DNA of 64,000 bases from Ferrimonas lipolytica (GCF_012295575.1 NZ_CP051180.1:1240001-1304000); one strand, 5' to 3'. Positions 9,335-20,199 are shown, counted from the stretch's first letter. Notes: a model not told the origin generated them from the sequence alone. Translations and numbers: made by a program.

Positions 9335-9937
9335 ATGAAAACCCTATTAGTTATCAATTCAAGCCCTAACCAACAGAGCAGTGTTAGCAGAGAGCTTGCC
9401 AATGGCTATAGCCGCGATTGGGCGCGTAACTTCCCAAGTGGTGAGGTGGTTGAGCGTGACCTTGCAGATACCAATCTTGTGACGTTAGATAGCGCTACCA
9501 TAGCTGCGTTTTATACCCCAGCAGAGCATCGTGATGAGCAGGCAACTCGGCTATTGGCGCTGTCTAATGAGCTGGTTGCCGAATTACAGCGGGCTGATGA
9601 AATCGTAATTGCCGCACCGATGCATAACTTTTCAGTGCCTGGTTCGCTCAAGCTGTGGATCGATCTTATCTGTCGCGTAGGGGTGACCTTCCGTTACAGC
9701 GATTCTGGTCCAGTAGGTTTATTGGCTGGAAAGACTGCAACGGTGATCACTTCACGAGGCGGACGTTATGGTGTTGGTACTGGCGCACAGGGCATGAATC
9801 ATCAAGATCCTATGCTGACTACAGTGCTTAATTTTGTTGGTATTACCGATATTCGTCATGTAGCGGCAGAGGGAATGGCCAGCGGTGATGGTGGCAAGGT
9901 AAAGGCACAACAGCAGTTATCTGAGTTGTTTGGTTAG
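9335..9937 (+). CDS. azoR: FMN-dependent NADH:quinone/azo reductase
   Basis: Flavodoxin-fold cytoplasmic reductase of quinones and azo compounds, usually induced by thiol-reactive electrophiles. 200 residues. FMN phosphate site NSSPNQQSSVSRELA, flavin-contacting PMHNFSVPGSLKLWID, and TSRGGRYG. GGAG precedes the ATG. Divergent from a LysR gene with a LysR box between them, which suggests substrate-responsive control. Confidence 0.9.
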   Translation: MKTLLVINSSPNQQSSVSRELANGYSRDWARNFPSGEVVERDLADTNLVTLDSATIAAFYTPAEHRDEQATRLLALSNELVAELQRADEIVIAAPMHNFSVPGSLKLWIDLICRVGVTFRYSDSGPVGLLAGKTATVITSRGGRYGVGTGAQGMNHQDPMLTTVLNFVGITDIRHVAAEGMASGDGGKVKAQQQLSELFG

Positions 9938-9965
9938 TATCGACAACCAACAGTGCTAACAACAA

Positions 9966-9988
9966 AAGCCACCTAAATTAGGTGGCTT
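9966..9988. terminator. Bidirectional terminator between azoR and the ATP-grasp gene
   Basis: Perfect 10-bp stem AAGCCACCTA / TAGGTGGCTT with a 3-base loop, between convergent genes. Confidence 0.75.
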
Positions 9989-10012
9989 AGTTATGCGTAA
10001 TGCTAGCAATGG

Positions 10013-10960
10013 TTACTGATTGCCAAACCACTCTTTAGCCATGCGGATCCGCTCTTCGACGGCAAAGGTTTGGTCGCCAAGGGACTCGACCTTTTGCAAT
10101 CGTGGCAGCAAGCCTTGGTCATTGGCAATCTGGATCGCCAAGCCTGGGCGAGCATTAAGCTCCAGCAGCAGTGGCCCACGTTCACTGTCGAGTACCATGT
10201 CGGTGCCGAGGTAACCAAGGCCGGACATTTCATAACAACCGGAAGCCAAATACAGCAAGCGCTCCCAGTGGGGTACCTTCATCTGCAATAGATCCTTTTG
10301 CGTATCAGGGTGCAGGTTCACTGGTAAATCGTGTTGGACTGCGCGGATTGCTTGCCCGGTAGCGATATCGACGCCAACGCCAACGGCACCTTGGTGCAGG
10401 TTGGCTTTGCCATCGGATGCCGCAGTTGATAAGCGCAACATCCCCATCACTGGGAAGCCTTTGAAGATGATTAAGCGAATATCAGGAACCCCTTCAAAAG
10501 AGTACCCCTCAAATACTGGATCAAACTTAATCAGCGCTTCAATCACCGCTACATCATTTTTACCGCCAAGAGAGAACAGTCCAGCAAGGATATTGGAGCA
10601 GTGTCGCTCCATATCGGTGCCACTAACCTCTTCGCCAGAAGGCTTAAAGTAGCGACCATTTTCCACCTTGGTGATAACCAATATGCCCTTACCGCCAGAG
10701 CCTTGGGCTGGCTTGATGCAAAAGCCTTGTTGGCCAAGCACGCGCTGATTAACTTGAGCCACTTCGTGTTGCTCTTTGATAACTGAGATAAGCGCTGGTG
10801 TAGCGATCTTATCTTTTAGCGCCAGTTGCTTAGTAATTAGCTTGTCATCAACCTGCTTGTACAGTTTGCGAGGGTTATAACGGCCAATGTAATCGATGTT
10901 GCGTTGGTTCATTCCCATAATGCCGCGACGGCGTAACGAGAACGGATTGCAAAATGTCAT
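10013..10960 (-). CDS. RimK-like alpha-L-glutamate ligase homologue (ATP-grasp)
   Basis: About 315 residues related to the RimK/ATP-grasp ligases that add glutamate to a C-terminus or cofactor. The ATP-grasp elements GFCIKPAQGSGGKGILVI and the metal-binding end LLLELNARPGLAIQIAND are visible. I chose ATG 10960: it overlaps the stop of the upstream 7TM gene as TGATG, so the two are translationally coupled. It belongs to a conserved three-gene set (retropepsin-like lipoprotein, 7TM inactive transglutaminase, this ligase). The physiological substrate is not established to my knowledge. Confidence 0.85.
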   Translation of the reverse strand: MTFCNPFSLRRRGIMGMNQRNIDYIGRYNPRKLYKQVDDKLITKQLALKDKIATPALISVIKEQHEVAQVNQRVLGQQGFCIKPAQGSGGKGILVITKVENGRYFKPSGEEVSGTDMERHCSNILAGLFSLGGKNDVAVIEALIKFDPVFEGYSFEGVPDIRLIIFKGFPVMGMLRLSTAASDGKANLHQGAVGVGVDIATGQAIRAVQHDLPVNLHPDTQKDLLQMKVPHWERLLYLASGCYEMSGLGYLGTDMVLDSERGPLLLELNARPGLAIQIANDQGLLPRLQKVESLGDQTFAVEERIRMAKEWFGNQ

Positions 10961-12453
10961 CAATCGTCCTTAGCCAGCGGCGCGAATCGACGCAGCTCTA
11001 ACAAGCGGTAGCCAGTGTACTGTCCCATCCACAAAATCAGAGCCAAGATAACCAAATGAATACCGAGGAAGTTGTAAGCCCAATGGCGTACCAAGTCGTT
11101 GTCCATTGCTAGGTAGGTGATTACTGCAACCAACAATGAGCCACCACCTTGAATAAACACCTCGTGGGCGCCTTCCTCTTCCCACAGAATAGACATGCGC
11201 TCAATGGTCCAGGCGAGAATAATCATTGGGAAGAAGGTGATGGTTAAACCTTCGGTTAAGCCGAGATTAAAGGCGATAAGGGTAAAGCCAGCAATGATCC
11301 CCAAGACCACAATCACCACTGCCGATATTCGCGATATCAGTAGCAGATTGAGGTTGGATAGATAGGAGCGGATCACCAAGCCACAGGCAACGATTAACAG
11401 AAAGCCAACGAGACCAGTTAACAGCTTGGTTTGGATAAAGGCGAGGGCGATCAACACCGGCATAAAGGTACCGGAGGTTTTCAGGCCAATAATAACTCGC
11501 AAAAATACGACCACTAATACGCCAATAGGGATCAAGAACAGGCCGCGCAACAGCGATTGCTCTTCCAATGGTAAGTTGTAGATAGAGAGGCCGTTGTCAC
11601 TCATTAAATCAAGTGCTGTTGCAAGTGCTGGGCGGGTCTCTTCAATCATCGAAAAGCTGAGTTTAGAGTTGTTGCCGCCAGTTACGTCAAGTACCGATTC
11701 GCCGTAGCGCTGCCATAACAACAGGTTCTCAGGACGACCTTCTACACCGGTGCGAGGATTAAATAGCACCCAGTGGTCGTTGGTATTTACCTCAACCCAA
11801 GGTTCTAGAGATTGACGGCGACGGCCATCTTCTAGGCTTAAGCCCATTACCTTCGCTGCCGGAATACCAGCGGAGTGAAGTAGGCGCACAAACAACTCGG
11901 CGTTGTCATAACGGCTGCTTAACAGTGCAACGTTTTGCTGCTTGTTGCTCTGTTTAAAAAGTTGCACAAGCTGGCGGGTGAACGACAGGTTATCAGCACT
12001 TTTGGCGTGTGCATCGCTAATCAGTGCCCGAGCTGCTGCCTCTACACTGGCGTCCCACACAACCTCAGGCACTGGTTGTTGTTCGCGTCCTGCTAATTCA
12101 ACCGGCGAGTCGTTCACCTTAAGACTGGTGGTATAAAACAGCTCTTGGGTGCCAGCGGCATCCCGGCGGGTCCAAAATGCACGACGTTGGCTGCCTTTTT
12201 CTACAACCGTAAGGCCATAACCGTTAGAAGCCGGCGACTCAGACATAAGGGTGAAGTTGGGGTCACCAGGCAGCGCTAATGACGCCTCTACCGGGCCTTG
12301 ACCTTCAAATGAGACTCGAGCTTCGATTGTCCATACTGTGGTTGCGGTTGCAGGCAGCAACGGAATGCCATCAACGGAGTGACGAATACCTGAGTAACCA
12401 AGACCAACGATTAACAGAGTTAGGATCAACAAATAAAATGGTTTGCGAGACAC
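10960..12453 (-). CDS. Inactive transglutaminase fused to a seven-TM domain
   Basis: 497 residues. An N-terminal TM anchor precedes an extracytoplasmic transglutaminase-like domain: LLHSAGIPAAKVMGLSL and EVNTNDHWVLFNPRTG keep the fold, but no catalytic Cys-His-Asp triad is evident. The C-terminal half (from about residue 300) is a run of hydrophobic helices. The start is GTG 12453 with AAGGA upstream. It begins 10 nt after the retropepsin-like gene and ends overlapping the ligase. It could be a membrane sensor or scaffold connecting the periplasmic protease to the cytoplasmic ligase. That is inference. Confidence 0.8.
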   Translation of the reverse strand: MSRKPFYLLILTLLIVGLGYSGIRHSVDGIPLLPATATTVWTIEARVSFEGQGPVEASLALPGDPNFTLMSESPASNGYGLTVVEKGSQRRAFWTRRDAAGTQELFYTTSLKVNDSPVELAGREQQPVPEVVWDASVEAAARALISDAHAKSADNLSFTRQLVQLFKQSNKQQNVALLSSRYDNAELFVRLLHSAGIPAAKVMGLSLEDGRRRQSLEPWVEVNTNDHWVLFNPRTGVEGRPENLLLWQRYGESVLDVTGGNNSKLSFSMIEETRPALATALDLMSDNGLSIYNLPLEEQSLLRGLFLIPIGVLVVVFLRVIIGLKTSGTFMPVLIALAFIQTKLLTGLVGFLLIVACGLVIRSYLSNLNLLLISRISAVVIVVLGIIAGFTLIAFNLGLTEGLTITFFPMIILAWTIERMSILWEEEGAHEVFIQGGGSLLVAVITYLAMDNDLVRHWAYNFLGIHLVILALILWMGQYTGYRLLELRRFAPLAKDD

Positions 12454-12463
12454 CTAATAATCC

Positions 12464-13192
12464 TTAGTTGTTTTCTTGCACGTATTGTTTGGATACATCA
12501 ACGATCGCAATATCTTTAAAGAACTTGCGGCCTAGCAATAATGGAAACTCCATCTTACTGCGATCGGTTAAGTTAACTTCGGTTTCGCCGTTAAAGGTAC
12601 CGATTTTTAGGCGTACCTTAATTACTGGCCGGCGGTCGTTCTCTTCGTAAGCGGCTTTCTTAATCTGAATGAAGTGCTCAACTTTGGCTTCGAATGTGGT
12701 TTGTTTTTCGCCATCTTCAGGCAAGTCAAAGCGAACCCACTCTTCGCCATTACGCTCAAACATTACTGTGTTCATCGCGATCATGCTGGTGCCGGCCGCG
12801 CCGGTATCAACCCGCGCGTCAAAGGTGCGGTCAAATTGCGGTGCAAGCACGCGTTCCGCATCGCCGAAAATCATTTTGTCGGACTGCTGCGTCACAACCA
12901 CCGGCTCACACTTAGGGGCAATAACAGGTTCTGGTTTGTGCTCAGGCTGTGGCAAGGCAGCAATCTGCTGTTGTAACTCAGCAATCTTGTCCAGCAACAG
13001 CTGTTGCTGCGCGCTTTGCGATTCTTGTTGCATCGAGCTTTGCTCCAACAACGTTTGTTGTAGCGTCGCACCGTGGTTACTCAGAGCTTGGTTTAATGCC
13101 GTTGTGGTGACGCTATCAACCGGTGCTTTTGTCGCGGCACACCCACTCAGTACGGCCAGTAGGGTGATAGACAAAAAAGATGTTCGAATCAT
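12464..13192 (-). CDS. Retropepsin-like lipoprotein (PF05618, 'ATP-dependent zinc protease' family)
   Basis: 242 residues from ATG 13192; longer upstream starts would run into cmoB. Lipobox LSGC with lipidated Cys18, then a Gln-rich coiled coil (about residues 40-80). The C-terminal domain has the retropepsin catalytic motif VDTGAAGTS (Asp129). The family carries the annotation 'ATP-dependent zinc protease', but the motif is that of an aspartic protease. The start is one base after the cmoB stop, so it is probably co-transcribed with cmoAB and with the two genes downstream. Confidence 0.85.
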   Translation of the reverse strand: MIRTSFLSITLLAVLSGCAATKAPVDSVTTTALNQALSNHGATLQQTLLEQSSMQQESQSAQQQLLLDKIAELQQQIAALPQPEHKPEPVIAPKCEPVVVTQQSDKMIFGDAERVLAPQFDRTFDARVDTGAAGTSMIAMNTVMFERNGEEWVRFDLPEDGEKQTTFEAKVEHFIQIKKAAYEENDRRPVIKVRLKIGTFNGETEVNLTDRSKMEFPLLLGRKFFKDIAIVDVSKQYVQENN

Positions 13193-13193
13193 T

Positions 13194-14174
13194 TTAGTTC
13201 TCGTTATTCGGTTTTTCGGCAATGATGATCGCCCGCTTAGGCGCTGGGTAGCCCTCAACAGTTTTACTTGGATCGGTTGGATCTAAGTAATCCGCTAAAG
13301 ACTCATTGGTCATCCATTCGGTTCGTCGTTGTTCGTCGGTAGTGGTTATATCTTCATCAACTAAGCGCACGTTAACGAAACCACACTTATTTAGCCACAA
13401 AATCAATGCGGCACTGGATGGAAGATACCAAACGTTATTCATTTTGCCGTAACGTTCGCTTGGCACTAACACCTGATTCTCGTCACCGTCGATAACCAAG
13501 GTTTCAAGTACCAGTTCACCGCCTGCTTTAAGTTGATCCCATAACTGGAACAAGTGATCGATCGGGCTACGGCGATGGTAGAGCACCCCCATCGAAAATA
13601 CCGTATCAAACGCATGCAAAGAGGGCAGTTGCTGTATCCCTAAGGGTAGCAGATGGATATCTTGGGTGTTGCCGCTAAGTTTTCTAACCGCTTCAAATTG
13701 CGCTAAAAAAAGGTCAGACGGGTCGACACCAACAACGAGTTCGGCACCGTCACCGAGCATTCGCCACATGTGATAGCCGCTGCCGCAGCCGACATCGAGC
13801 ACGGTCCGGTACTTCATTGGGCTAATATGTTGCTTTAAACGATCCCATTTCCAGTCACTGCGCCATTCGGTATCGATGTGAATGCCGTATAGATGGAACG
13901 GACCTTTGCGCCAAGGGTGTAACACCTTCAATAGGTTGTGCAGTTTTTTCTGCTCCCCTTCGCTGAGTTCGTCAGCGTGACCAAACGCTACCTGAGTTTG
14001 GATATCGCTAAACTCAGGCTGGCGGACTGGCAGCTTATCCAGCACCTTTTGCCATTTAGGGAATTTGCCGTTGCGGTGATATTTGTTCCACTGTGCCAGT
14101 TGCGACGGTGCTGACTCGAGCCAATGATTAAGGCGAGTTCCGGCAATGCGTTTGTAGAAGTTACTAAAGTCCAT
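13194..14174 (-). CDS. cmoB: CmoB, tRNA U34 carboxymethyltransferase
   Basis: Transfers the carboxymethyl group of carboxy-SAM to 5-hydroxyuridine at wobble position 34 of tRNA. 326 residues from ATG 14174, which overlaps the cmoA stop as TAATG. Features: N-terminal helical region, [23 protein letters not shown]-binding [17 protein letters not shown] and [12 protein letters not shown]. It forms one unit with cmoA. Confidence 0.95.
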   Translation of the reverse strand: MDFSNFYKRIAGTRLNHWLESAPSQLAQWNKYHRNGKFPKWQKVLDKLPVRQPEFSDIQTQVAFGHADELSEGEQKKLHNLLKVLHPWRKGPFHLYGIHIDTEWRSDWKWDRLKQHISPMKYRTVLDVGCGSGYHMWRMLGDGAELVVGVDPSDLFLAQFEAVRKLSGNTQDIHLLPLGIQQLPSLHAFDTVFSMGVLYHRRSPIDHLFQLWDQLKAGGELVLETLVIDGDENQVLVPSERYGKMNNVWYLPSSAALILWLNKCGFVNVRLVDEDITTTDEQRRTEWMTNESLADYLDPTDPSKTVEGYPAPKRAIIIAEKPNNEN

Positions 14175-14902
14175 TATTTCACCGCGATCATTGATGCGAA
14201 GCGGTAGCACTGGTACCACACTTCCGATTCTTCGAACCCGGCACGAGCAAAGCGCGCCTGGTGGTCCTCAAGGGTGTCAGGTTTCATTACATTTTCCAGA
14301 GCGGTACGTTTTTGGCTTATCTCCAATTCGGAGTAGCCGTTACCTCGTTTGAAGTCGAGGTAGAGATCGTCCAGCAACTGGTGGATCTTAGGCTGGCTGT
14401 AATTCAATTTTTCCGAAACCACCAACAAGCCACCGGGCTTCATACCTTGATAGATTTTCGCCACCAAAGCGTCACGATCGGCTGGCGCTAAAAACTGCAT
14501 GGTGAAATTAAGCACCACCATCGAGGCGTTGCTGATCTCTACTTCGCGGATATCAGCGCAGTGCAATTCGACAGGAACATCACTAACAAATGCATCGAGA
14601 TGTTCGCTAGCCCGAGTAATCATCGCCTCAGAGTTATCAATGGCGACTATCTTTACCTCATCCTGTTTGATGCCGCGCCGCATGGCAAGGCTAGCGGCAC
14701 CTAACGAACAGCCAAGATCGTAAACGTTGCTGTTAGCACAGACAAAACGCGATGACAGTAACGATAGGGTATTAAGGATTTCGGCATAGCCCGGTACCGA
14801 GCGTGAAATCATATCGGGAAAAACAGCAACCACCTTTTCGTCAAAACGAAAGTCGCTGACTTGATGTGGTTGGGAAAAAATTTGGTCGTGCTTTGAGCTC
14901 AT
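14174..14902 (-). CDS. cmoA: CmoA, carboxy-SAM synthase
   Basis: Makes carboxy-S-adenosylmethionine from SAM and prephenate for CmoB. 242 residues. It begins [20 protein letters not shown], has the methyltransferase-fold motif [16 protein letters not shown], and then [11 protein letters not shown]. First gene of the minus-strand run continuing to 10013. Confidence 0.95.
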   Translation of the reverse strand: MSSKHDQIFSQPHQVSDFRFDEKVVAVFPDMISRSVPGYAEILNTLSLLSSRFVCANSNVYDLGCSLGAASLAMRRGIKQDEVKIVAIDNSEAMITRASEHLDAFVSDVPVELHCADIREVEISNASMVVLNFTMQFLAPADRDALVAKIYQGMKPGGLLVVSEKLNYSQPKIHQLLDDLYLDFKRGNGYSELEISQKRTALENVMKPDTLEDHQARFARAGFEESEVWYQCYRFASMIAVK

Positions 14903-15050
14903 GGCGGATTCCTGCGAAATAGGGCGCCGATTTTAGCGTTAGGCCAATACACGGGCAATAGCTCAATCTAACTGCTAGGACCTATTTTGACCATTTGTTG
15001 AGCGATACTTTGTAAATTTTAGTTAACTGCCATTGGAATAGAAAAAATCA

Positions 15051-15740
15051 ATGCAATTACTTGTCTTTGCTTTAGTTATTTTATGCTCCAGTCGGGTTGC
15101 TGCTGCCCCGCAAACGGTAACGACGTTACCGCAATTAGGCTGGATATTGTGCGGCGCTTTGGCAATGTTAAGCTTAATTTTGGCGCTGCTGTGGCAACAC
15201 AGTGCACGCCGTTATCAGCGCTTAGCGCAACGGCAAGTGCCAACAGTGGGGTTGGACCCGGCAACTGGTGTGCCCAATCGCAACCTGTTTGACGACCGAT
15301 TGGCAATGGCGGTTAATCGTCACCAGCGCCAGCAAGCCAAGCTTGCCTTGTTAGTGGTTAGCGTCCATGGCTCTTACTTAAGCTCAGCGGCAAACTCAAA
15401 CGGTACAACCGATAACAGTAAACTGCTGTGTGCGTTGGTCGCCGTTTGGCGAAAAGCGTTACGCCGTTCCGACACCATTGCCCGCCTTGATCAACAAACC
15501 TTCGCCATCGTGCTAGATCGAGTGGAGCAACATGACGGTATTGTCAGTGTGGCCAATTCACTGCTTACTGGCAGCGAATCGATGTTGCATAGCATTCCAG
15601 ATTACATCCCGCTAAAGGTGCATATTGGTATTGCCACTTACCCCAATCACGGTCTTGATGGCGTTAGCTTACTTAATAAAGCGGTAGCGACTGGCATTAA
15701 AGTGCAACAAAGAGGCCCAAGCGGTTACCAGTTAGCGTAG
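15051..15740 (+). CDS. Membrane-anchored degenerate GGDEF-domain protein
   Basis: 229 residues: signal or anchor segment, a second TM helix at about residues 28-48, then a GGDEF-fold domain starting DPATGVPNRNLFDDRL. The active-site signature is replaced by ARLDQQTFAIVL where RxGGDEF should stand, so cyclase activity is unlikely. HIGIATYPNHGLDGVSLLNKA matches the end of the GGDEF fold. It is probably a c-di-GMP-unrelated or receptor-type remnant domain. Convergence with known genes gives no further clue. Confidence 0.75.
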   Translation: MQLLVFALVILCSSRVAAAPQTVTTLPQLGWILCGALAMLSLILALLWQHSARRYQRLAQRQVPTVGLDPATGVPNRNLFDDRLAMAVNRHQRQQAKLALLVVSVHGSYLSSAANSNGTTDNSKLLCALVAVWRKALRRSDTIARLDQQTFAIVLDRVEQHDGIVSVANSLLTGSESMLHSIPDYIPLKVHIGIATYPNHGLDGVSLLNKAVATGIKVQQRGPSGYQLA

Positions 15741-15902
15741 TTAACCGTTAAAAATGGTTGATTTCGCAGCAAAGTAATAACTGAACCGGCTCGATTACTT
15801 CTGCTTGCGCCGCTTTTTCTCTATACTGCGCCATTACTAAATTTTGTGTAGTGGAATCACCTTCCTCTACGCCTTCATGCTTTTGATATACAGGAACTGA
15901 CG

Positions 15903-17672
15903 ATGCGCAGCCATTATTGTGGAAACGTCACAGAGGCCCAAGACGGCCAAGAAGTAACTCTAGTGGGTTGGGTTAACCGCGCTCGCAACATGGGCGGTGT
16001 GGTTTTCTTGGATCTTCGCGACCGCGAAGGCATCGTACAGGTGGTTTACGATCCAGATCTGCCAGAGGCCTTTGCTACTGCATCGAGCTTGCGCAGCGAG
16101 TTCTGTGTCCAAGTAAAAGGTTTGGTACGCTTACGTCCAGACAGCCAGATCAACAAGAACATGAATACCGGTGCGATTGAAGTGCTGGGCAAAGAGTTGA
16201 CCATCATCAACCGCTCAGAGCCGTTACCAATCGATTTCAACACCGACGTGTCGGAAGAGCAGCGTTTGAAGTACCGCTACTTGGATCTGCGTCGTCCTGA
16301 GATGACCAACAAGCTGAAGTTCCGTGCCAAGGTAACCTCTGAAGTTCGTCGCTTCTTGGATGACTCTGGCTTTATGGATGTGGAAACCCCAATCCTAACT
16401 GCTGCTACTCCAGAAGGCGCCCGCGACTACTTGGTACCTAGCCGTACTCACAAGGGCCAGTTCTTTGCATTGCCGCAATCACCACAGCTGTTTAAACAGT
16501 TGTTGATGATGTCTGGCATGGATAAGTACTACCAGATCGTTAAGTGTTTCCGCGACGAAGACTTGCGTGCTGATCGCCAGCCTGAATTTACTCAGATCGA
16601 TATCGAGACTTCGTTCATGTCTGCTGAGCAGGTAATGGCCGAAACCGAAACCATGATCCGCACCTTGTTCAAGAAGATGCTGAACGTGGATCTGCCTAAG
16701 TTCCCGCACATGACTTACGCAGAAGCGATGCGTCGCTTTGGTTCTGATAAGCCAGACTTACGTAACCCACTGGAACTGGTTGATGTTGCAGATCTGCTTA
16801 AAGAGGTTGAGTTCAAAGTATTCTCAGCTCCTGCCAACGATCCAGAAGGCCGTGTAGCAACGCTGCGCGTACCAGGTGGCGCTAAGCTGTCTCGTAAGCA
16901 GATTGACGAATACACCAAGTACGTTGGCATCTACGGTGCTAAGGGCTTGGCGTGGATGAAGATCAACGAAGCGGGTAACGGCATCGAAGGCGTTCAGTCG
17001 CCGATTGCTAAGTTCCTGTCTGACGATATCGTTAACGCCATTGTTGAGCGTAACGGCGCTGAGGCCGGCGACATCATCCTGTTTGGTGCCGATAGCGACA
17101 AAGTGGTAACCGATGCAATGGGCGCACTGCGTCTCAAAGCAGGTGAAGACTTCGAACTGCTGTCTGGTGAGTGGGCGCCATTGTGGGTTGTTGACTTCCC
17201 AATGTTTGAAAAAGCAGACGGTCGTTACTACGCCTTGCACCACCCGTTTACCGCACCAACCAACATGACTCCAGCAGAGCTGGAAGCCAACCCAGATACC
17301 GCATTGTCTGATGCCTACGACATGGTATTGAACGGTTGTGAGTTGGGCGGTGGTTCGGTACGTATTCACCAAGCAGATATGCAGGCTGCGGCATTCCGCG
17401 TACTGGGTATCTCTGATGAAGAAGCGCAAGAGAAGTTTGGCTTCTTGCTGGACGCACTGAAATACGGTACCCCTCCTCACGCTGGTTTGGCGTTTGGTTT
17501 AGACCGTTTGATCATGCTGATGGTTGGCGCCGAGTCTATCCGTGAAGTGATGGCATTCCCGAAAACCACCACCGCGGCGTGTCCTCTTACTAACGCGCCG
17601 GGCACAGCCAACGATGAGCAGCTGGTTGAGCTCGCTATCGCGCGCATGCCACAGCAAGAAAAGCAGGACTAA
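15903..17672 (+). CDS. aspS: Aspartyl-tRNA synthetase
   Basis: Charges tRNA-Asp. 589 residues, the bacterial-type length with the GAD insertion. N-terminal OB fold ([20 protein letters not shown]), motif 2 [18 protein letters not shown], motif 3 [18 protein letters not shown] precedes the ATG at 15903. Downstream of the divergent cmoA and upstream of ruvC, as in related genera. Confidence 0.97.
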   Translation: MRSHYCGNVTEAQDGQEVTLVGWVNRARNMGGVVFLDLRDREGIVQVVYDPDLPEAFATASSLRSEFCVQVKGLVRLRPDSQINKNMNTGAIEVLGKELTIINRSEPLPIDFNTDVSEEQRLKYRYLDLRRPEMTNKLKFRAKVTSEVRRFLDDSGFMDVETPILTAATPEGARDYLVPSRTHKGQFFALPQSPQLFKQLLMMSGMDKYYQIVKCFRDEDLRADRQPEFTQIDIETSFMSAEQVMAETETMIRTLFKKMLNVDLPKFPHMTYAEAMRRFGSDKPDLRNPLELVDVADLLKEVEFKVFSAPANDPEGRVATLRVPGGAKLSRKQIDEYTKYVGIYGAKGLAWMKINEAGNGIEGVQSPIAKFLSDDIVNAIVERNGAEAGDIILFGADSDKVVTDAMGALRLKAGEDFELLSGEWAPLWVVDFPMFEKADGRYYALHHPFTAPTNMTPAELEANPDTALSDAYDMVLNGCELGGGSVRIHQADMQAAAFRVLGISDEEAQEKFGFLLDALKYGTPPHAGLAFGLDRLIMLMVGAESIREVMAFPKTTTAACPLTNAPGTANDEQLVELAIARMPQQEKQD

Positions 17673-17723
17673 CACACCCAAAGCGCTTTGGCGCTGTGTT
17701 TGTCTAGTTGACTGCGTTACAGT

Positions 17724-17751
17724 AAAAACCCGGCCCTAAGCCGGGTTTTTT
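17724..17751 (+). terminator. Terminator of aspS
   Basis: AAAAACCCGG / CCGGGTTTTTT stem-loop with T-run between aspS and ruvC. Confidence 0.85.
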
Positions 17752-17792
17752 GATCTTGCAGTTCATACCATAGCGACGGAACAACAATAATA

Positions 17793-18314
17793 ATGGCAAT
17801 CATCCTCGGCATTGATCCCGGTTCTCGCATTACCGGTTACGGTGTTATTCAAACCAATGGCCGTCACCTGCACTATTTAGGCAGTGGCTGTATTCGGCTG
17901 CCAGACGAAGAACTGCCGCAGCGTCTAAAAGTGATTTATGACGGCGTCTGCGAACTCATCAAACAGTTTCAGCCAACTGAATTCGCTATTGAGCGGGTGT
18001 TTATGGGGCGCAATGCCGACTCAGCCTTAAAGCTCGGCCAAGCGCGGGGCAGTGCCATTGTTGCTGCAATGAACAACGAGTTACCGGTTGATGAATACTC
18101 GCCAACCCAAATTAAGCAGGCGGTGGTTGGTAGCGGCGGCGCCAAGAAAGAGCAGGTGCAACACATGGTTGCTAGCATCCTAAAATTGCCCGGTATTCCG
18201 CAAGCGGATGCCGCTGACGCACTGGCCATTGCCATTACCCATGCTCATATGCAACGCGGTTTGGTGGCTATGGCCGGCAAAGCGACTGCACGAGTGGGGC
18301 GTCGTTACCGTTAG
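17793..18314 (+). CDS. ruvC: RuvC, Holliday junction endonuclease
   Basis: Resolves Holliday junctions in concert with RuvAB. 173 residues. Catalytic acidic residues are visible in [14 protein letters not shown] (Asp7), EFAIERVFM, and the C-terminal [14 protein letters not shown]. It lies upstream of ruvA and ruvB, separated from ruvA by 150 bp that may hold a separate promoter. Confidence 0.97.
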   Translation: MAIILGIDPGSRITGYGVIQTNGRHLHYLGSGCIRLPDEELPQRLKVIYDGVCELIKQFQPTEFAIERVFMGRNADSALKLGQARGSAIVAAMNNELPVDEYSPTQIKQAVVGSGGAKKEQVQHMVASILKLPGIPQADAADALAIAITHAHMQRGLVAMAGKATARVGRRYR

Positions 18315-18464
18315 TGCAGCAGCGACAAAGTGATTCGATAAGATAATCTCTTTAGCGGATGACGACTGCAACGCAATCCGTTACTATCACCACTACTGTA
18401 AATATAGACAGTGGTTTATGCCGCTTTTGGTGTAACCGCTTTAGCGCTTGTTAGGAGAATCAGT

Positions 18465-19088
18465 GTGATTGGACGCTTACGTGGGATCTTGGTTGAAAAG
18501 ACGGCACCGGAAGTAATCATTGAATGCGGTGGTGTTGGCTATGAGATCCAGATGCCGATGAGCAGCTTCTATAAACTGCCAGATACTGGCGTTGAAACCA
18601 CAGTGGTAACCCACTTTGTGGTGCGAGAAGATGCCCAGTTACTGTATGGCTTTGCCAGTCGCGAAGAGCGAGCACTGTTCCGTGAGTTGATCAAAACCAA
18701 CGGCGTTGGCCCTAAGATGGCATTGGCGATTATGTCTGGCATGTCGGCGGAACAGTTTGTTGATGCGGTTCAGGCGGAAAACGTTGTTGGCTTAACCAAA
18801 ATCCCTGGTGTTGGCAAGAAAACCGCTGAGCGACTAGTGGTAGAGATGCGCGATCGCCTCAAGAACTTCAGTGCGCCGCTGTTAACACCATATGCAGACC
18901 GTCTAGCAGGTAATGACGGTACTGATGCCGCGGTTGATAAGCCAATTGATCCGCAAGACGACGCCATTGCCGCGTTAGTGGCATTAGGTTACAAGTCGGC
19001 TGCAGCAAGCAAAGTAGTCGCCAAAGTTGCGGCGCCGGGGTTAAGCTCGGAACAGATAATCAAAGACGCGCTTAAAGCGATGTTATAA
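18465..19088 (+). CDS. ruvA: RuvA, Holliday junction binding subunit
   Basis: Tetrameric junction-binding partner of RuvB. I start it at GTG 18465 (VIGRLRG...), seven bases after AGGAG, giving 207 residues, the usual length. Helix-hairpin-helix segments [13 protein letters not shown] and [16 protein letters not shown]; the C-terminal RuvB-binding domain begins [17 protein letters not shown]. ruvB follows after 26 bp. Confidence 0.97.
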   Translation: MIGRLRGILVEKTAPEVIIECGGVGYEIQMPMSSFYKLPDTGVETTVVTHFVVREDAQLLYGFASREERALFRELIKTNGVGPKMALAIMSGMSAEQFVDAVQAENVVGLTKIPGVGKKTAERLVVEMRDRLKNFSAPLLTPYADRLAGNDGTDAAVDKPIDPQDDAIAALVALGYKSAAASKVVAKVAAPGLSSEQIIKDALKAML

Positions 19089-19114
19089 GCGTTAAGTAAC
19101 TCCAAGGCACAGAC

Positions 19115-20122
19115 ATGATTGAAGCAGATCGCCTAGTGGCGGCACCGGTTGAAAGCCGAGAAGAGGAAGTGATTGATCGCGCTATGCGTCCCAAGATGCT
19201 GGTGGATTACACCGGCCAGGCGGAAGCGAAAGGGCAGTTGGATATCTTTATTCAAGCTGCACGCAATCGCGGCGAAGCGCTCGACCACTTGTTGATTTTT
19301 GGCCCGCCGGGTTTAGGTAAAACCACCTTAGCCAACATTGTCGCCAATGAGATGGGGGTGAACATTAAGTCCACCTCCGGTCCGGTGCTTGAAAAAGCCG
19401 GCGATCTGGCAGCGATGTTAACCAACCTTGAAGAAAACGACGTACTGTTCATCGATGAGATCCATCGCCTCAGCCCCGTTGTTGAAGAGATCCTTTATTC
19501 AGCGATGGAAGATTATCAGCTGGATATCATGATTGGTGAAGGCCCAGCGGCGCGCTCAATTAAGCTCGATCTACCGCCGTTCACGTTAATTGGTGCTACC
19601 ACTCGAGCAGGTTCACTAACATCACCATTGCGTGCTCGTTTTGGTATTCCGCTGCGATTGGAGTTCTATAACGTTGCTGATCTCACCACCATCGTCAACC
19701 GCAGTGCCGAGGTATTGAATCTCGAGATTGATCAATCGGGTGCTATTGAAGTTGCACGCCGCAGTCGAGGTACTCCACGTATTGCCAACCGCTTGTTACG
19801 CCGGGTGCGCGACTTTGCCGAAGTAAAATACGATGGCCGGGTGACTGCTGAGGTAGCGTCAGGAGCGCTGCAACTGTTAGATGTCGATAAAGAGGGCTTT
19901 GATCTGCTCGATCGCAAGTTGCTCACCACCATTATCGAACGCTTTAATGGTGGTCCAGTTGGGTTAGAGAACCTTGCTGCTGCCATTGGTGAAGAGCGTG
20001 AAACCATCGAAGATGTGTTGGAGCCGTTCTTAATTCAACAAGGGTTCCTGCAACGAACCCCCCGTGGTCGTATCGTATCCGATCGAACCTATCTGCACTT
20101 TGGTTTGTCGAAGCCAGATTAA
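19115..20122 (+). CDS. ruvB: RuvB, branch-migration ATPase
   Basis: AAA+ motor of Holliday-junction branch migration. 335 residues. Walker [13 protein letters not shown], Walker [10 protein letters not shown], sensor 1 [10 protein letters not shown], arginine finger region PLRARFG, and C-terminal winged helix. Co-transcribed with ruvA; a terminator follows. Confidence 0.97.
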   Translation: MIEADRLVAAPVESREEEVIDRAMRPKMLVDYTGQAEAKGQLDIFIQAARNRGEALDHLLIFGPPGLGKTTLANIVANEMGVNIKSTSGPVLEKAGDLAAMLTNLEENDVLFIDEIHRLSPVVEEILYSAMEDYQLDIMIGEGPAARSIKLDLPPFTLIGATTRAGSLTSPLRARFGIPLRLEFYNVADLTTIVNRSAEVLNLEIDQSGAIEVARRSRGTPRIANRLLRRVRDFAEVKYDGRVTAEVASGALQLLDVDKEGFDLLDRKLLTTIIERFNGGPVGLENLAAAIGEERETIEDVLEPFLIQQGFLQRTPRGRIVSDRTYLHFGLSKPD

Positions 20123-20143
20123 CGCAACAAATTTAGTCGATAG

Positions 20144-20170
20144 ACGGTCTGCTTACGCAGGCCGTTTTTG
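20144..20170 (+). terminator. Terminator of ruvAB
   Basis: ACGGTCTGC / GCAGGCCGT stem with one G-T pair, then TTTTTG. Confidence 0.75.
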
Positions 20171-20199
20171 TTCTTGTGCAGGTGAAGATAGAGATCCTA

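Noticed and set aside
12669-13286. 205-codon plus-strand ORF opposite the retropepsin-like gene
   Set aside because: Antisense shadow of a recognised gene; Ser/Cys-rich translation with no motif.
16824-17480. 218-codon minus-strand ORF inside aspS
   Set aside because: Antisense to a fully conserved synthetase.
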